DNA from: Bacteroidota bacterium
Lineage (GTDB): Bacteria > Bacteroidota > Bacteroidia > Flavobacteriales > Weeksellaceae
Direction: 5' to 3'
Assembly (NCBI GenBank): GCA_018266955.1
Contig: JAFDZI010000007.1
Coordinates: 1 to 64,000 of the forward strand
DNA: 64,000 bases
Position 1 is the stretch's first letter; each line of letters begins with the position of its first letter. Of this stretch, positions 43,945-52,638 are shown piece by piece. Made by a program: the position numbers and the translations under genes. The notes under the pieces are model-generated. The model did not search any database. It had not been told where the DNA came from and was given only the letters and a program-made list of their open reading frames with translations.

Positions 43945-44376
43945 TTGACAAAAATGAATTCTATTTTACATATCGATATCCACAGTTTTTCTTACAAAAA
44001 GAAAGGCTACCCACAAGACAATTCAGGAAATGGTGGTGGCTTTTGCTTTGATTGCAGAGGCATACTAAATCCGGGCAGAATAGAAGAGTATAAATCACAA
44101 ACCGGAAAAGACCAAGGGGTGATAGACTATTTGGAACAACAAACAGAAATGCCTAAGTTCATTCAGCTTGTTGAGCAATTGGTCAGTATTTCCATTGATG
44201 ATTACCTCGCACGGAAATTTGAAAATCTACAAATAAATTTCGGTTGTACTGGGGGGCAACACCGTTCTGTATATTCTGCAGAAAAAATTGCTCAATTCAT
44301 TCAACAAAAATACCCGAGTGTATCCGTACAAATCATGCATGACGAACAACCACAACTGAATACTGCTACCGTATGA
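43945..44376 (+). CDS. Stand-alone RapZ C-terminal-domain protein
   Basis: A 143-residue protein equal to the C-terminal half of RapZ, without the N-terminal P-loop ATPase. The signatures are FCFDCRGILNPGR (about residues 31-43) and INFGCTGGQHRSVYSAEKIA (the GCTGGxHRSV loop). In E. coli that domain binds glucosamine-6-phosphate and the regulatory RNA GlmZ. Being sandwiched between AmgK-like and MurU-like genes (4-bp gap and 4-bp overlap), it may sense or bind an amino-sugar phosphate; that is inference. Confidence 0.8.
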   Translation: MTKMNSILHIDIHSFSYKKKGYPQDNSGNGGGFCFDCRGILNPGRIEEYKSQTGKDQGVIDYLEQQTEMPKFIQLVEQLVSISIDDYLARKFENLQINFGCTGGQHRSVYSAEKIAQFIQQKYPSVSVQIMHDEQPQLNTATV

Positions 44377-45083
44377 AAGCCATGATATTTGCTGCAGGAA
44401 AAGGCACTAGGTTACGACCATTTACAGACGCACATCCTAAAGCTTTGGCTTTGGTAAATGGCGTTAGCCTATTGGAGCGGAACATTCGTTATTTACAATC
44501 CTATGGCATACAGGATTTCGTGATTAATGTTCACCATTTTGGAGAACAAATCATTGATTTTTTAAAAATTAATAAAAATTTTGGTGCTAAAATCGAAATT
44601 TCCATTGAAAAAGATTTGTTAGAAACTGGTGGTGGTTTGGTATTTGCTCGTCAATTTTTAGATCATGAAGAAGATTTTCTTATCATTAATGCCGACATAT
44701 TAACCGATTTGAACTTAAATAATTTGGTTCGATATCACAAACAAAAACAAGATTATGCAACCTTGGCGGTTTCGGATCGTTTGAGTTCTAGGAAATTACT
44801 ATTTAATGACGAAATGATTTTAAGAGGTTGGTTAAATGTAGAAACTGGCGAGCAAAGGTTGGCAGAACACAACAAAGGATTCAGGGCATTGGCCTTTAGC
44901 GGCGTTCATTGTGTACATCCAGAAATTTTTAAAAAAATTAAAAGGACTGGGAAATTCTCAATAATGGAGGAATATCTAGATCTAATGCTTACCGAGCACA
45001 TCCACGGATACTACCATGAAGCCCATTTAATAGATGTGGGAAAACCCGAAGCCATAGAAATGGCTGAAAAACACTTTAAATAA
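44373..45083 (+). CDS. MurU-like sugar-1-phosphate nucleotidyltransferase
   Basis: A 236-residue nucleotidyltransferase of the glucose-1-phosphate thymidylyl/uridylyltransferase fold. The N-terminal motif is MIFAAGKGTRLRPFTDAHPK and the sugar-binding part has DLLETGGGLVFARQFL and FLIINADILTDL. Size and synteny match MurU (MurNAc-1-phosphate uridylyltransferase). Overlap of 4 bp with the RapZ-C gene supports one operon. It could also serve another hexose-1-phosphate. Confidence 0.82.
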   Translation: MKAMIFAAGKGTRLRPFTDAHPKALALVNGVSLLERNIRYLQSYGIQDFVINVHHFGEQIIDFLKINKNFGAKIEISIEKDLLETGGGLVFARQFLDHEEDFLIINADILTDLNLNNLVRYHKQKQDYATLAVSDRLSSRKLLFNDEMILRGWLNVETGEQRLAEHNKGFRALAFSGVHCVHPEIFKKIKRTGKFSIMEEYLDLMLTEHIHGYYHEAHLIDVGKPEAIEMAEKHFK

Positions 45084-45090
45084 AAGAAAT

Positions 45091-45837
45091 ATGGCTAAAA
45101 TACGAAATACCAAAAAACAATCATCACAACATATTGAGATTGACGAAAAACTTCAAAATAGTTTTAGACAAAAAACTTGGGACGAAACCATCACCAAAGA
45201 TTCTTGGATGATTTTTAAAGTAATGGCAGAATTTGTTGATGCCTACGAAAAATTGGCTAAAATAGGCCCGTGTGTGTCCATCTTTGGTTCTGCACGACTC
45301 AAGGAAGAAGATCCATACTACCAAATGGCAGTAGATATTGCAGAAAAAATAACGCAATTGGGCTTTGGCGTAATTACTGGTGGAGGACCAGGCATCATGG
45401 AAGCAGGAAACAAAGGCGCCAAAAAAGGACAAGGAAAATCCATTGGTCTTAATATAGAACTACCTTTTGAACAACATTTCAACCCCTACATAGACAAGGC
45501 CTACTCTATGGACTTCGATTATTTTTTTGTTCGCAAGGTAATGTTTGTAAAGTATTCTCAAGGTTTTATTGTGATGCCAGGAGGTTTTGGAACATTGGAT
45601 GAACTTTCTGAGGCATTAACTTTAATTCAAACCAAGAAGATTGGCCGCTTTCCTATCATCCTTGTAGGAACTGCATTTTGGTCTGGGCTAATGGATTGGT
45701 TTAAAAATTCTTTGTTAGAAAACAAACTAATCTGCGAAGAAGATCTCAATCTTTTCAGAATAGTGGATACTGCCGACGAAGCCGTTGCCCATATCCAAGC
45801 ATTCTACGATAAATACGCTATTAATGTTAATTTCTAA
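45091..45837 (+). CDS. LOG family protein (nucleoside monophosphate phosphoribohydrolase)
   Basis: A 248-residue Rossmann-fold protein of the TIGR00730/LOG family, related to cytokinin-activating enzymes and to PpnN-type nucleotide hydrolases. Motifs: CVSIFGSARL, VITGGGPGIMEAGNKGAKKG and MPGGFGTLDELSEALTL (PGGxGTxxE). It cleaves the N-glycosidic bond of nucleoside 5'-monophosphates. It lies 7 bp behind the MurU-like gene, so probably in the same transcript, without an obvious metabolic link. Confidence 0.87.
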   Translation: MAKIRNTKKQSSQHIEIDEKLQNSFRQKTWDETITKDSWMIFKVMAEFVDAYEKLAKIGPCVSIFGSARLKEEDPYYQMAVDIAEKITQLGFGVITGGGPGIMEAGNKGAKKGQGKSIGLNIELPFEQHFNPYIDKAYSMDFDYFFVRKVMFVKYSQGFIVMPGGFGTLDELSEALTLIQTKKIGRFPIILVGTAFWSGLMDWFKNSLLENKLICEEDLNLFRIVDTADEAVAHIQAFYDKYAINVNF

Positions 45838-45869
45838 TTTGGCATTAAATTTGACCATAATAATACAAA

Positions 45870-46349
45870 ATGAATAAAATGAAAAAATTTACTTATGTAG
45901 GAGTCTTAATGGTGTTGATGTTCGTATTAAGTTTTACTGCGTTGGACTTCTTTTCATCAATGACCAAAGTAGATTATGTTGAAGGAAGTAAAACCCTGAG
46001 GTTTACAACCAAAATGAATACTTCTCACATTGCGGAGACCGTTAAAATTAATCCTAATACCGCAGGATTTGAAGCAGAAGTGAAAAAATATGTCAACAAC
46101 AACTTTGCTGTAGCTGTGAATGGAACACATAAAACTTTAACCTTTACTGGGAGCCAAGTCAATGGCGAGTCTGTTTGGGTTTATTTTGAAGCCCAAGGGG
46201 TTAGTGACATTGCAACATTAAAAATCAAAAACTCTATTTTACTCAATGCTTATCCTAAACAGATAAACATAGTGAATATAGCGTACAAAGGCAATCAAAA
46301 AACGCTCACTTTCCAAAGAGGAAAAGAAACGAATGAAGTTGGTTTTTAA
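45870..46349 (+). CDS. Exported DUF6702-like protein
   Basis: A 159-residue protein with a signal peptide or membrane anchor (KKFTYVGVLMVLMFVLSFTALDFF) and a beta-rich mature part; the segments KVDYVEGSKTLRFTTKMNTS, GTHKTLTFTGSQVNGE and KNSILLNAYPKQINIVNI match the DUF6702 family of Bacteroidota as I remember it. The function is unknown. A start at 45879 would be 3 codons shorter. It lies 32 bp behind the LOG gene and before a bidirectional terminator. Confidence 0.7.
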   Translation: MNKMKKFTYVGVLMVLMFVLSFTALDFFSSMTKVDYVEGSKTLRFTTKMNTSHIAETVKINPNTAGFEAEVKKYVNNNFAVAVNGTHKTLTFTGSQVNGESVWVYFEAQGVSDIATLKIKNSILLNAYPKQINIVNIAYKGNQKTLTFQRGKETNEVGF

Positions 46350-46363
46350 TAAGACCAAAAATT

Positions 46364-46394
46364 AAAAAACTCCGAAATTTTCGGAGTTTTTTTT
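46364..46394. terminator. Bidirectional terminator
   Basis: AAAAAACTCCGAAA / TTTCGGAGTTTTTT with a 1-2 nt loop and T tracts in both directions, between the DUF6702-like gene and sufD. Confidence 0.9.
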
Positions 46395-46412
46395 ATGGGT
46401 AACATTTGAAAA

Positions 46413-47690
46413 TTAGAAACTTAAGTCCACTTCCAGTTTTTCCGCCAATAAGGTAGATATTTTGGTTTTCAATTGCTCTATATCTATATTCTGCATGGTA
46501 TCATTAGCAAAAGCATACAGCAATAACGCTTGAGCTTCTTTTTTGGAGATACCTCTTGCTCTCAGGTAGAACATAGCATCTTCATTCAACTGTCCAACGG
46601 TACAACCATGGGAACACTTAACATCATCAGCAAAGATTTCTAATTGAGGCTTGGTATCAATGGTAGCACCTTCATTCAACAAGATGTTGTTGTTTTGCTG
46701 GTAGGCATTGGTTTTTTGGGCTATTTTATCAACAAAAACTTTCCCATTAAAAACCCCTTTTGCTTTGTCTTTAAAAATTCCTTTATAGTTTTGGTAAGAC
46801 TCACAATGGGGCTGGTTGTGGTGTACCGCCGTATGATGATCTACCAATTGCTCATCACCAATAATGGTAATACCGTTCATAAAGGAATTGATATTTTCTC
46901 CTTGGTGTATGAAATCCAAATTGTTTCTCACCAATTTCCCACCAAAGCTAAAGGTATTAACAGTAGCAAGAGAGTCTCTTTCCTGCTGTGCAAAGGTATG
47001 GTCTATTAAATAGGATGTATTGCTGTCATTTTGCAATTTATGCCAATCGGCTTTGGCATTTTTTCCAACATAAATTTCGGTAACAGAATTGGTGAAAACG
47101 AAGGAATCGTCGAAGTTATGGTGACTTTCAATAATTTCTACACTTGCACCATCTTCCACAACCAATAAGTTATGCGGATTGTAAAATACATTTTCGCTTT
47201 GGTTTTGCGAAAGATAAAAAACATGAATAGGCTTTTCTATTTTCATATTTTTGGGTACATGCAAGACAAAACCATTATCAGCAAAAGTTCTATTCAACTG
47301 ACAAAGAGCATTGTCTTTTGGAGTAAGCCCATGTAAATATTGTTGTAAAAAAGGCGAATAATCTTCGTTATTCAATACATTTTTTAAAGTAAATACTTTG
47401 GCACTTTCTATGGAAAGATGGGATAACTCTGGATGTACAATTCCATTGATAAAAACGATTGAGTCAAAATCATCTTCTCCCAAATGCAATAGATCCAATT
47501 GTTTTTTAGAAATATGATGGTTTTCCGTTGCTTGGAAGGCATAAGACTTTTCCGTAATTTCTTTGAGATGAGTATATTTATATTCTTCGTCTTTTTTGGT
47601 TGGGAAACCTTGAGCCAGAAATGCATCCAAAGCATTCTTTTGTTCGTTGGAAAGAGAAGAATGTTGTTCTTTTATTTGTTCAAATAACAT
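46413..47690 (-). CDS. sufD: Fe-S assembly scaffold subunit SufD
   Basis: A 425-residue member of the SufBD beta-helix family; with SufB and SufC it forms the SufBC2D scaffold that assembles Fe-S clusters. It shows the C-terminal signature of the family: KCSHGCTVGQLNEDAMFYLRARGISKKEAQALL (given here as positions about 358-390). The His that binds iron with the SufB Cys lies in that region (DDVKCSHGCTVGQ). It is the last gene of the operon; the usual sufS neighbour of Bacteroidota is missing downstream, where a terminator begins. Confidence 0.95.
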   Translation of the reverse strand: MLFEQIKEQHSSLSNEQKNALDAFLAQGFPTKKDEEYKYTHLKEITEKSYAFQATENHHISKKQLDLLHLGEDDFDSIVFINGIVHPELSHLSIESAKVFTLKNVLNNEDYSPFLQQYLHGLTPKDNALCQLNRTFADNGFVLHVPKNMKIEKPIHVFYLSQNQSENVFYNPHNLLVVEDGASVEIIESHHNFDDSFVFTNSVTEIYVGKNAKADWHKLQNDSNTSYLIDHTFAQQERDSLATVNTFSFGGKLVRNNLDFIHQGENINSFMNGITIIGDEQLVDHHTAVHHNQPHCESYQNYKGIFKDKAKGVFNGKVFVDKIAQKTNAYQQNNNILLNEGATIDTKPQLEIFADDVKCSHGCTVGQLNEDAMFYLRARGISKKEAQALLLYAFANDTMQNIDIEQLKTKISTLLAEKLEVDLSF

Positions 47691-47744
47691 AAAATTTTGT
47701 AATTTGAGATTAATATTAAGGTTAAAACACGATTACTTAAAGGA

Positions 47745-48485
47745 TTAAAGCAACCAGTCGTATCCTTTTTCTTCTAGTTCCAATGCTAAGGTTTTATCAC
47801 CTGTTTTAATGATTTTTCCATCCGCCAAAACATGTACAAAATCCGGTTGAATATAGTCTAATAATCTTTGGTAATGAGTGATGAGCAGTACTGCGTTTCC
47901 TTCGTTTTTAAAAGAATTCACGCCATCTGCAACAATTCTTAGCGCATCGATATCCAATCCAGAGTCGGTTTCGTCCAAAATAGCCAATTTAGGATCCAAC
48001 ATCAACATTTGGAAAATTTCATTTCTTTTTTTCTCACCTCCGGAGAAACCTTCATTAAGGGATCTTCCCAAGAAGTCTTTTTTAATTCCTAATTTTTCTG
48101 AATGCTTTCTCACCAAAGCCAGCATATCTTTGGCAGGCAATTCAGTTTCGCCTTTGGCTTTACGGGTTTCGTTTATTGCTGCTTTGATAAAGTTGGTCAC
48201 CGTAACCCCTGGTATTTCTACAGGATATTGGAAAGAAAGGAAAATACCTTTGTGTGCTCTTTCTTCAGGTGCGTCTTCCACAATATCTCCATCTTCAAAA
48301 AGGATTTCTCCATCGGTTACTTCATAATCTTCCTTTCCTGCTATTACGGAAGAAAGGGTAGATTTCCCGGCACCATTGGGACCCATAATGGCGTGTACTT
48401 CACCAGGTTTTATTTCTAGGTTAATTCCTTTTAATATTTCTGCGCCATCTGCAATTTTGGCATGTAAATTATTTATCTTTAACAT
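47745..48485 (-). CDS. sufC: Fe-S assembly ATPase SufC
   Basis: A 246-residue ABC-type ATPase without a membrane partner. Walker A is GPNGAGKST (35-43), the signature loop is GFSGGEKKRNE and Walker B is PKLAILDETDSGLD. SufC dimerises on SufB and SufD and opens the scaffold to receive iron and sulfur. Spacing is 54 bp to sufD and 59 bp from sufB. Confidence 0.97.
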   Translation of the reverse strand: MLKINNLHAKIADGAEILKGINLEIKPGEVHAIMGPNGAGKSTLSSVIAGKEDYEVTDGEILFEDGDIVEDAPEERAHKGIFLSFQYPVEIPGVTVTNFIKAAINETRKAKGETELPAKDMLALVRKHSEKLGIKKDFLGRSLNEGFSGGEKKRNEIFQMLMLDPKLAILDETDSGLDIDALRIVADGVNSFKNEGNAVLLITHYQRLLDYIQPDFVHVLADGKIIKTGDKTLALELEEKGYDWLL

Positions 48486-48544
48486 ATTGACTTTTCTGTT
48501 TGAATTATAATTGAATGATGATTTCTCTATACAAAATGCATGGC

Positions 48545-49993
48545 TTAACCAACACTTCCTTCCAGAGAAATTTCTAAAAGTTTTTGCGCTTCTATGGCAA
48601 ACTCCATAGGGAGCTTGTTCAGAACCTCTTTACCAAAGCCGTTTACAATAAGTGCAATGGCTTTCTCTGTGTTGATTCCTCTTTGGTTGCAATAGAAAAT
48701 CTGATCTTCACCAATCTTAGAAGTAGTTGCTTCGTGTTCTAATTGTGCGGTTGGATCTTTTATTTCGATGTACGGAAAAGTATGCGCGCCGCAGTCATTC
48801 CCCATCAAGAGAGAATCGCACTGCGAGAAGTTTCTTGCACCTTTAGCCGAAGGCATTACCTTAACCAAACCACGGTATGAATTGTTGGATTTACCCGCAG
48901 AAATTCCTTTGGAAATAATGGTAGAACGGGTGTTTTTTCCGATATGAATCATTTTAGTTCCTGTATCGGCATATTGGTGGTTATTGGTGACTGCTATGGA
49001 ATAAAATTCGCCAATCGCATTATCCCCTTTTAGGATACACGAAGGATATTTCCATGTAACAGCTGAGCCAGTTTCTACCTGAGTCCAAGAGATTTTGGCA
49101 TTTTTCTCTGCTAATCCTCTTTTGGTTACAAAATTGAAAACTCCACCTTTACCTTCTGCGTCGCCAGGATACCAGTTTTGCACGGTAGAATATTTTATTT
49201 CGGCACCGTCCATGGCAATAAGTTCAACAACGGCAGCGTGCAATTGGTTTTCGTCTCGGGAAGGAGCGGTACAACCTTCCAGATAAGAGACATAAGAACC
49301 TTCATCGGCTACCAAAAGGGTTCTTTCAAACTGACCGGTTCCTTCTTTATTAATTCTAAAATATGTTGAAAGTTCCATGGGACACTTCACTCCTTTAGGA
49401 ATGTAACAGAAACTACCATCCGAAAACACCGCCGAATTGAGTGCTGCGTAAAAATTATCCCCTCTTGGGACAACTTTACCGATGTATTTTTTCACCAAGT
49501 CTGGGTATTCTTTAATTGCTTCGGACATGGAGCAAAAGATAATTCCTTTTTCTTTTAGTGTTTCTTGAAAAGTGGTTTTCACGGAAACCGAGTCAATAAC
49601 CAAATCAACGGCTACATTGGTCAGTCGCTTTTGTTCTTCGATATTAATACCAAGTTTTTCAAAAGTTTTTAACAATTCGGGATCCACCTCGTCCAAACTA
49701 TTGAGTTGAGGTTTCTTTTTAGGAGCCGCATAATATTTTATTGCCTGAAAATCTGGTTTTTCATACTTCACATTGGCCCAGTTTGGTTCTGTCATTTTCT
49801 CCCATATTCTGAAAGATTCCAGCCTCCACTCGGTCATCCATTCCGGTTCTTCCTTTTTTTGAGAAATCATGCGTACGATGTCTTCATTAAGTCCAGTTGG
49901 GAAATCTTCGTACTCGATATCGGTATAGAAGCCTGCTTCGTATTGTTTATTTTCCAGATCGACCCTTAAGTCGTCTTCTGTGTATTTAGCCAT
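48545..49993 (-). CDS. sufB: Fe-S assembly scaffold subunit SufB
   Basis: A 482-residue SufB, the larger scaffold subunit. Recognisable parts are [37 protein letters not shown] and the C-terminal [21 protein letters not shown] with the family Cys and His. It carries the N-terminal helical extension of about 80 residues typical of Bacteroidota. The gene starts 90 bp downstream of the iscA-like gene stop. Confidence 0.97.
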   Translation of the reverse strand: MAKYTEDDLRVDLENKQYEAGFYTDIEYEDFPTGLNEDIVRMISQKKEEPEWMTEWRLESFRIWEKMTEPNWANVKYEKPDFQAIKYYAAPKKKPQLNSLDEVDPELLKTFEKLGINIEEQKRLTNVAVDLVIDSVSVKTTFQETLKEKGIIFCSMSEAIKEYPDLVKKYIGKVVPRGDNFYAALNSAVFSDGSFCYIPKGVKCPMELSTYFRINKEGTGQFERTLLVADEGSYVSYLEGCTAPSRDENQLHAAVVELIAMDGAEIKYSTVQNWYPGDAEGKGGVFNFVTKRGLAEKNAKISWTQVETGSAVTWKYPSCILKGDNAIGEFYSIAVTNNHQYADTGTKMIHIGKNTRSTIISKGISAGKSNNSYRGLVKVMPSAKGARNFSQCDSLLMGNDCGAHTFPYIEIKDPTAQLEHEATTSKIGEDQIFYCNQRGINTEKAIALIVNGFGKEVLNKLPMEFAIEAQKLLEISLEGSVG

Positions 49994-50083
49994 AAATTAA
50001 TAATGAAATTAAAATTTAATTGGTGTAAAAATGAAATTTGCAATTTTATTTCATATAAAAGGGTGTTAAGACCCAAGTATTTT

Positions 50084-50413
50084 TTATAAAGAAAAACTTT
50101 CGCCACAACCACAAGTTCTTGAAGCATTGGGGTTTTGGAAAATAAAACCTTTCCCGTTAAGTCCTCCGGAGAATTCCAAAATAGTCCCAGCGAGATAGAG
50201 TATAGATTTTTTATCAACCAAAATTTTTACTCCATTGTCTTCAAACAATTGGTCGGCATCGGTTTTTTCTTTGTCGAATTTCAGTACATATTCCAATCCG
50301 CTGCAACCTCCACTCTTTACACCCACACGGATATAATCTTGTTGAGGGTCAAATCCATCTTCGGTCATTAGTTGTACCGCTTTTATTTTTGCAGTATCAG
50401 AAACTTTTATCAT
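50084..50413 (-). CDS. A-type Fe-S carrier (SufA/IscA/ErpA family)
   Basis: A 109-residue HesB/IscA-type carrier that receives clusters from SufBCD and delivers them to apoproteins. The three conserved cysteines are Cys37 (SGGCSGLEYVL), Cys101 and Cys103 (RTCGCGESFSL). It is the first gene of the operon iscA-like, sufB, sufC, sufD. A -7 element TATTTTTG is at 50445-50452 and a 17-bp palindrome lies near the predicted start. Confidence 0.94.
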   Translation of the reverse strand: MIKVSDTAKIKAVQLMTEDGFDPQQDYIRVGVKSGGCSGLEYVLKFDKEKTDADQLFEDNGVKILVDKKSILYLAGTILEFSGGLNGKGFIFQNPNASRTCGCGESFSL

Positions 50414-50424
50414 TTCAATTTTTA

Positions 50425-50452
50425 TTTAGAATGATTTTAGATTGCAAAAATA
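50425..50452 (-). promoter_or_regulatory. iscA-suf promoter with palindrome
   Basis: TATTTTTG at 50445-50452 (minus strand) and, around the predicted start, TTTAGAAT-G-ATTTTAGA (50425-50441). That 17-bp site matches the perfect palindrome in the mreB promoter at 15 of 17 positions (as its reverse complement). Position and symmetry suit a Fur/PerR-type repressor; the regulator is not in the window. Confidence 0.55.
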
Positions 50453-50506
50453 CAAACAATATAACAGACAAAAAAATTTGTGCTTTTCTTTTAACTATTA
50501 TTATGA

Positions 50507-50536
50507 TTGATGGTTTTTAACTTTAGAGTAAATTTG
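50507..50536 (+). promoter_or_regulatory. Promoter of the GLPGLI gene
   Basis: TTG at 50507-50509, a 19-bp spacer, TAAATTTG at 50529-50536. Leader to the ATG at 50647 would be about 105 nt, unusually long here. Confidence 0.55.
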
Positions 50537-50646
50537 CCATCAAAACATTGATATTTTGAAATCACCATTCACAAAATGCTTTGAAAATAAGCACCAATAA
50601 TGATGGGCGATTACACATCAACATTGAATATAATAACACCCAAAAT

Positions 50647-51477
50647 ATGAAACAATTATTTGCCATTTTCTCTTTCTGTTTGTGCATCGTGACCAATGCC
50701 CAGAATTCTAGATTTATCTATGAAGTGAGCATGAGAAAAGATTCCACCAACAAAAATGACATTAAAACGGAATTAGCCTATTTGGACACCCAAGGAAATC
50801 AATCTATTTTTTATGCTGAAAAAAGAATAAAAAGAGATTCCGTGATGCAAGTTGCCTTTCAGAGTAGCGGAACCATTAGACCGGATAGAAACACCATGGA
50901 AAATCTAAGATCCGACATTAATTATTCTATCGAGAAAGATTTAACCAATCAAAAAGTGAATTTTAAAGATCGTATTGCTCGAGATATCTACACTTACACC
51001 GAAGACAGGCCAATGAATTGGAAAATACTGAACGAAACGGCAAAAATTGGGGATTACAAAACACAAAAGGCTACATTGGATTTTGCAGGAAGACAATGGA
51101 CCGCTTGGTTTACGCAAGATATCCCCGTAATGGATGGCCCTTATAAATTTTATGGATTGCCTGGTCTCATCATAAAAATTGAAGACAGCAAAGGTGACTA
51201 TGCCTTCCTTTTGAAAGAAACCAAAAAAATTGGTGATCTCCCAGTTTTAAGAAATATGGGTAATATCATTAAAGTAAAGAGAGTGGATTATCTAAAGCAA
51301 TTGGAAAAATACAAGAAAGATCCCGCTTCTTTCTTTGACCAGGGCAGAACGAGAATGATGACTGTTCATGGTTCTGGAAGCGTTAGTGGTGCCAATACCA
51401 CCGATATGAGGAAAAGAATGGAGGAAAGAATAAAAGAAGAACTTAAAAATAATAACAATCCAATAGAGTTACAATAA
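50647..51477 (+). CDS. GLPGLI family exported protein
   Basis: A 276-residue member of the GLPGLI family (TIGR01200), known only in Bacteroidota and of unknown function. The signal peptide is IFSFCLCIVTNAQ. The name-giving motif is present as FYGLPGLIIKIEDSKGDYAF, preceded by PVMDGPYKF and DRPMNWKILNETAKIGDYKTQ. The mature protein is probably periplasmic. An in-frame TTG at 50581 would add 22 residues before the signal peptide; I chose the ATG at 50647. It has its own promoter and terminator. Confidence 0.85.
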   Translation: MKQLFAIFSFCLCIVTNAQNSRFIYEVSMRKDSTNKNDIKTELAYLDTQGNQSIFYAEKRIKRDSVMQVAFQSSGTIRPDRNTMENLRSDINYSIEKDLTNQKVNFKDRIARDIYTYTEDRPMNWKILNETAKIGDYKTQKATLDFAGRQWTAWFTQDIPVMDGPYKFYGLPGLIIKIEDSKGDYAFLLKETKKIGDLPVLRNMGNIIKVKRVDYLKQLEKYKKDPASFFDQGRTRMMTVHGSGSVSGANTTDMRKRMEERIKEELKNNNNPIELQ

Positions 51478-51483
51478 AAATAC

Positions 51484-51510
51484 AAAACCAAGGCAATTCC
51501 CTTGGTTTTT
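51484..51510. terminator. Bidirectional terminator
   Basis: AAAACCAAGG / CCTTGGTTTT, 10-bp arms with loop CAATTC, between the converging GLPGLI and ElaA-like genes. Confidence 0.88.
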
Positions 51511-51513
51511 ATA

Positions 51514-51957
51514 TTATACGGTTCTCAGCATCTCGCTATGAGGAATATTATCTTCTAAATAATGATGCCCAGTGGTTTCAAATCCGAATGATTGATAGAA
51601 TGCCAACAAATAGTCTTGTGCAGAAATTCTAATATTTGCACCTTCATATCGCTTTTGAATTACATCAATCGCTTGGGCAAGCAATTTTTTTCCAAATCCT
51701 TGCTTTCTATAACCATGAGTAGTGAGTACTCTTCCAATAGAAGCTTCATTATATTTTATCTCAGGAGGAAACACCCTACAATACGCTATAATACCATAAT
51801 TATCCTCTGCAAAAATATGCATTGTTTGGTTATCCCATCCATCCAAATCCGGATATGGGCAGTTTTGCTCTACGACAAAAACATCGACTCTTGCTTTTAG
51901 AATGGCATACAATTCAAAAATTGACAATTCTGAAAAAGATTTAACAACCCAATCCAT
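51514..51957 (-). CDS. GNAT acetyltransferase, ElaA-like
   Basis: A 147-residue acetyltransferase of the ElaA type. It shows LKARVDVFVVEQNCPYPDLDGWD near the N-terminus (the ElaA hallmark), the acetyl-CoA loop GRVLTTHGYRKQGFGKKLL with R/QxxGxG, and FYQSFGFETTGHHYLEDNIPH. The acceptor molecule is unknown for this family. It lies 11 bp behind engB, so it may be in the same transcript. Confidence 0.85.
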   Translation of the reverse strand: MDWVVKSFSELSIFELYAILKARVDVFVVEQNCPYPDLDGWDNQTMHIFAEDNYGIIAYCRVFPPEIKYNEASIGRVLTTHGYRKQGFGKKLLAQAIDVIQKRYEGANIRISAQDYLLAFYQSFGFETTGHHYLEDNIPHSEMLRTV

Positions 51958-51968
51958 TGCGGTTTAAT

Positions 51969-52589
51969 TTAGTCGAACTTCACTTTATTTTTCACCAAAT
52001 CCATATTGGTCTGCACGATCATTTCCAGAATCTGATCGCCACCTACCTTTTTCTCTGCCGAGGTAATAAAGCACGGAGGCAGTTCTTCCCAAGATTTCAA
52101 CAATTCGTTTTGATAGGCTTCTACATTTTTTGTGATTGCACCAGGTTTCAGTTTATCGGATTTGGTAAAAACGATGGAAAAAGGCACCCCGCTTTCGCCA
52201 CACCATTCCATAAATTCCAAATCAATTTTCTGAGGACTATGTCGGCTATCCACCAATACAAATAGGTTGACCAAATTTTTTCTATTCAGGATATAATTGG
52301 TAATCAGTTTTTCAAAATCTTTTCTTTGAGATTTAGAAACTTTGGCGTAGCCATAACCTGGCAAATCGGTTAAGAACCATTCATCATTCACGATAAAATG
52401 ATTGATTAACTGTGTTTTTCCAGGAGTTTGTGATGTTTTGGCTAAATCTTTTCGGTTCATCATCGCATTGATGAGCGAAGATTTACCCACATTGGATCGG
52501 CCAATAAAGGCATATTCGGGTCGATTAGGTTCCGGACAACTTTGCCATTTCTCTGAACTTTTCACAAATTCTACCGTTTTTATCACCAT
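51969..52589 (-). CDS. engB: Ribosome biogenesis GTPase EngB (YsxC/YihA)
   Basis: A 206-residue essential-type GTPase for large-subunit ribosome assembly. Motifs: G1 [11 protein letters not shown]2 [12 protein letters not shown]3 [10 protein letters not shown]4 FTKSDKLK, G5 ITSAEK. Length fits the family. It precedes the ElaA-like gene on the minus strand. Confidence 0.95.
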   Translation of the reverse strand: MVIKTVEFVKSSEKWQSCPEPNRPEYAFIGRSNVGKSSLINAMMNRKDLAKTSQTPGKTQLINHFIVNDEWFLTDLPGYGYAKVSKSQRKDFEKLITNYILNRKNLVNLFVLVDSRHSPQKIDLEFMEWCGESGVPFSIVFTKSDKLKPGAITKNVEAYQNELLKSWEELPPCFITSAEKKVGGDQILEMIVQTNMDLVKNKVKFD

Positions 52590-52601
52590 AATACTAAGTT
52601 T

Positions 52602-52631
52602 TTAAAAAAAAATACCTCCATAGAGGTATTT
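52602..52631 (-). terminator. Terminator of the alpha/beta hydrolase gene
   Basis: Arms AAATACCTC / GAGGTATTT with loop CATA; on the minus strand a run of nine T follows. It separates the hydrolase gene from engB. Confidence 0.88.
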
Positions 52632-52638
52632 ACTATTT

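Noticed and set aside
47878-48327. 149-codon open frame antisense to sufC
   Set aside because: Fully inside sufC on the other strand, Ser/Pro-rich, typical shadow frame.
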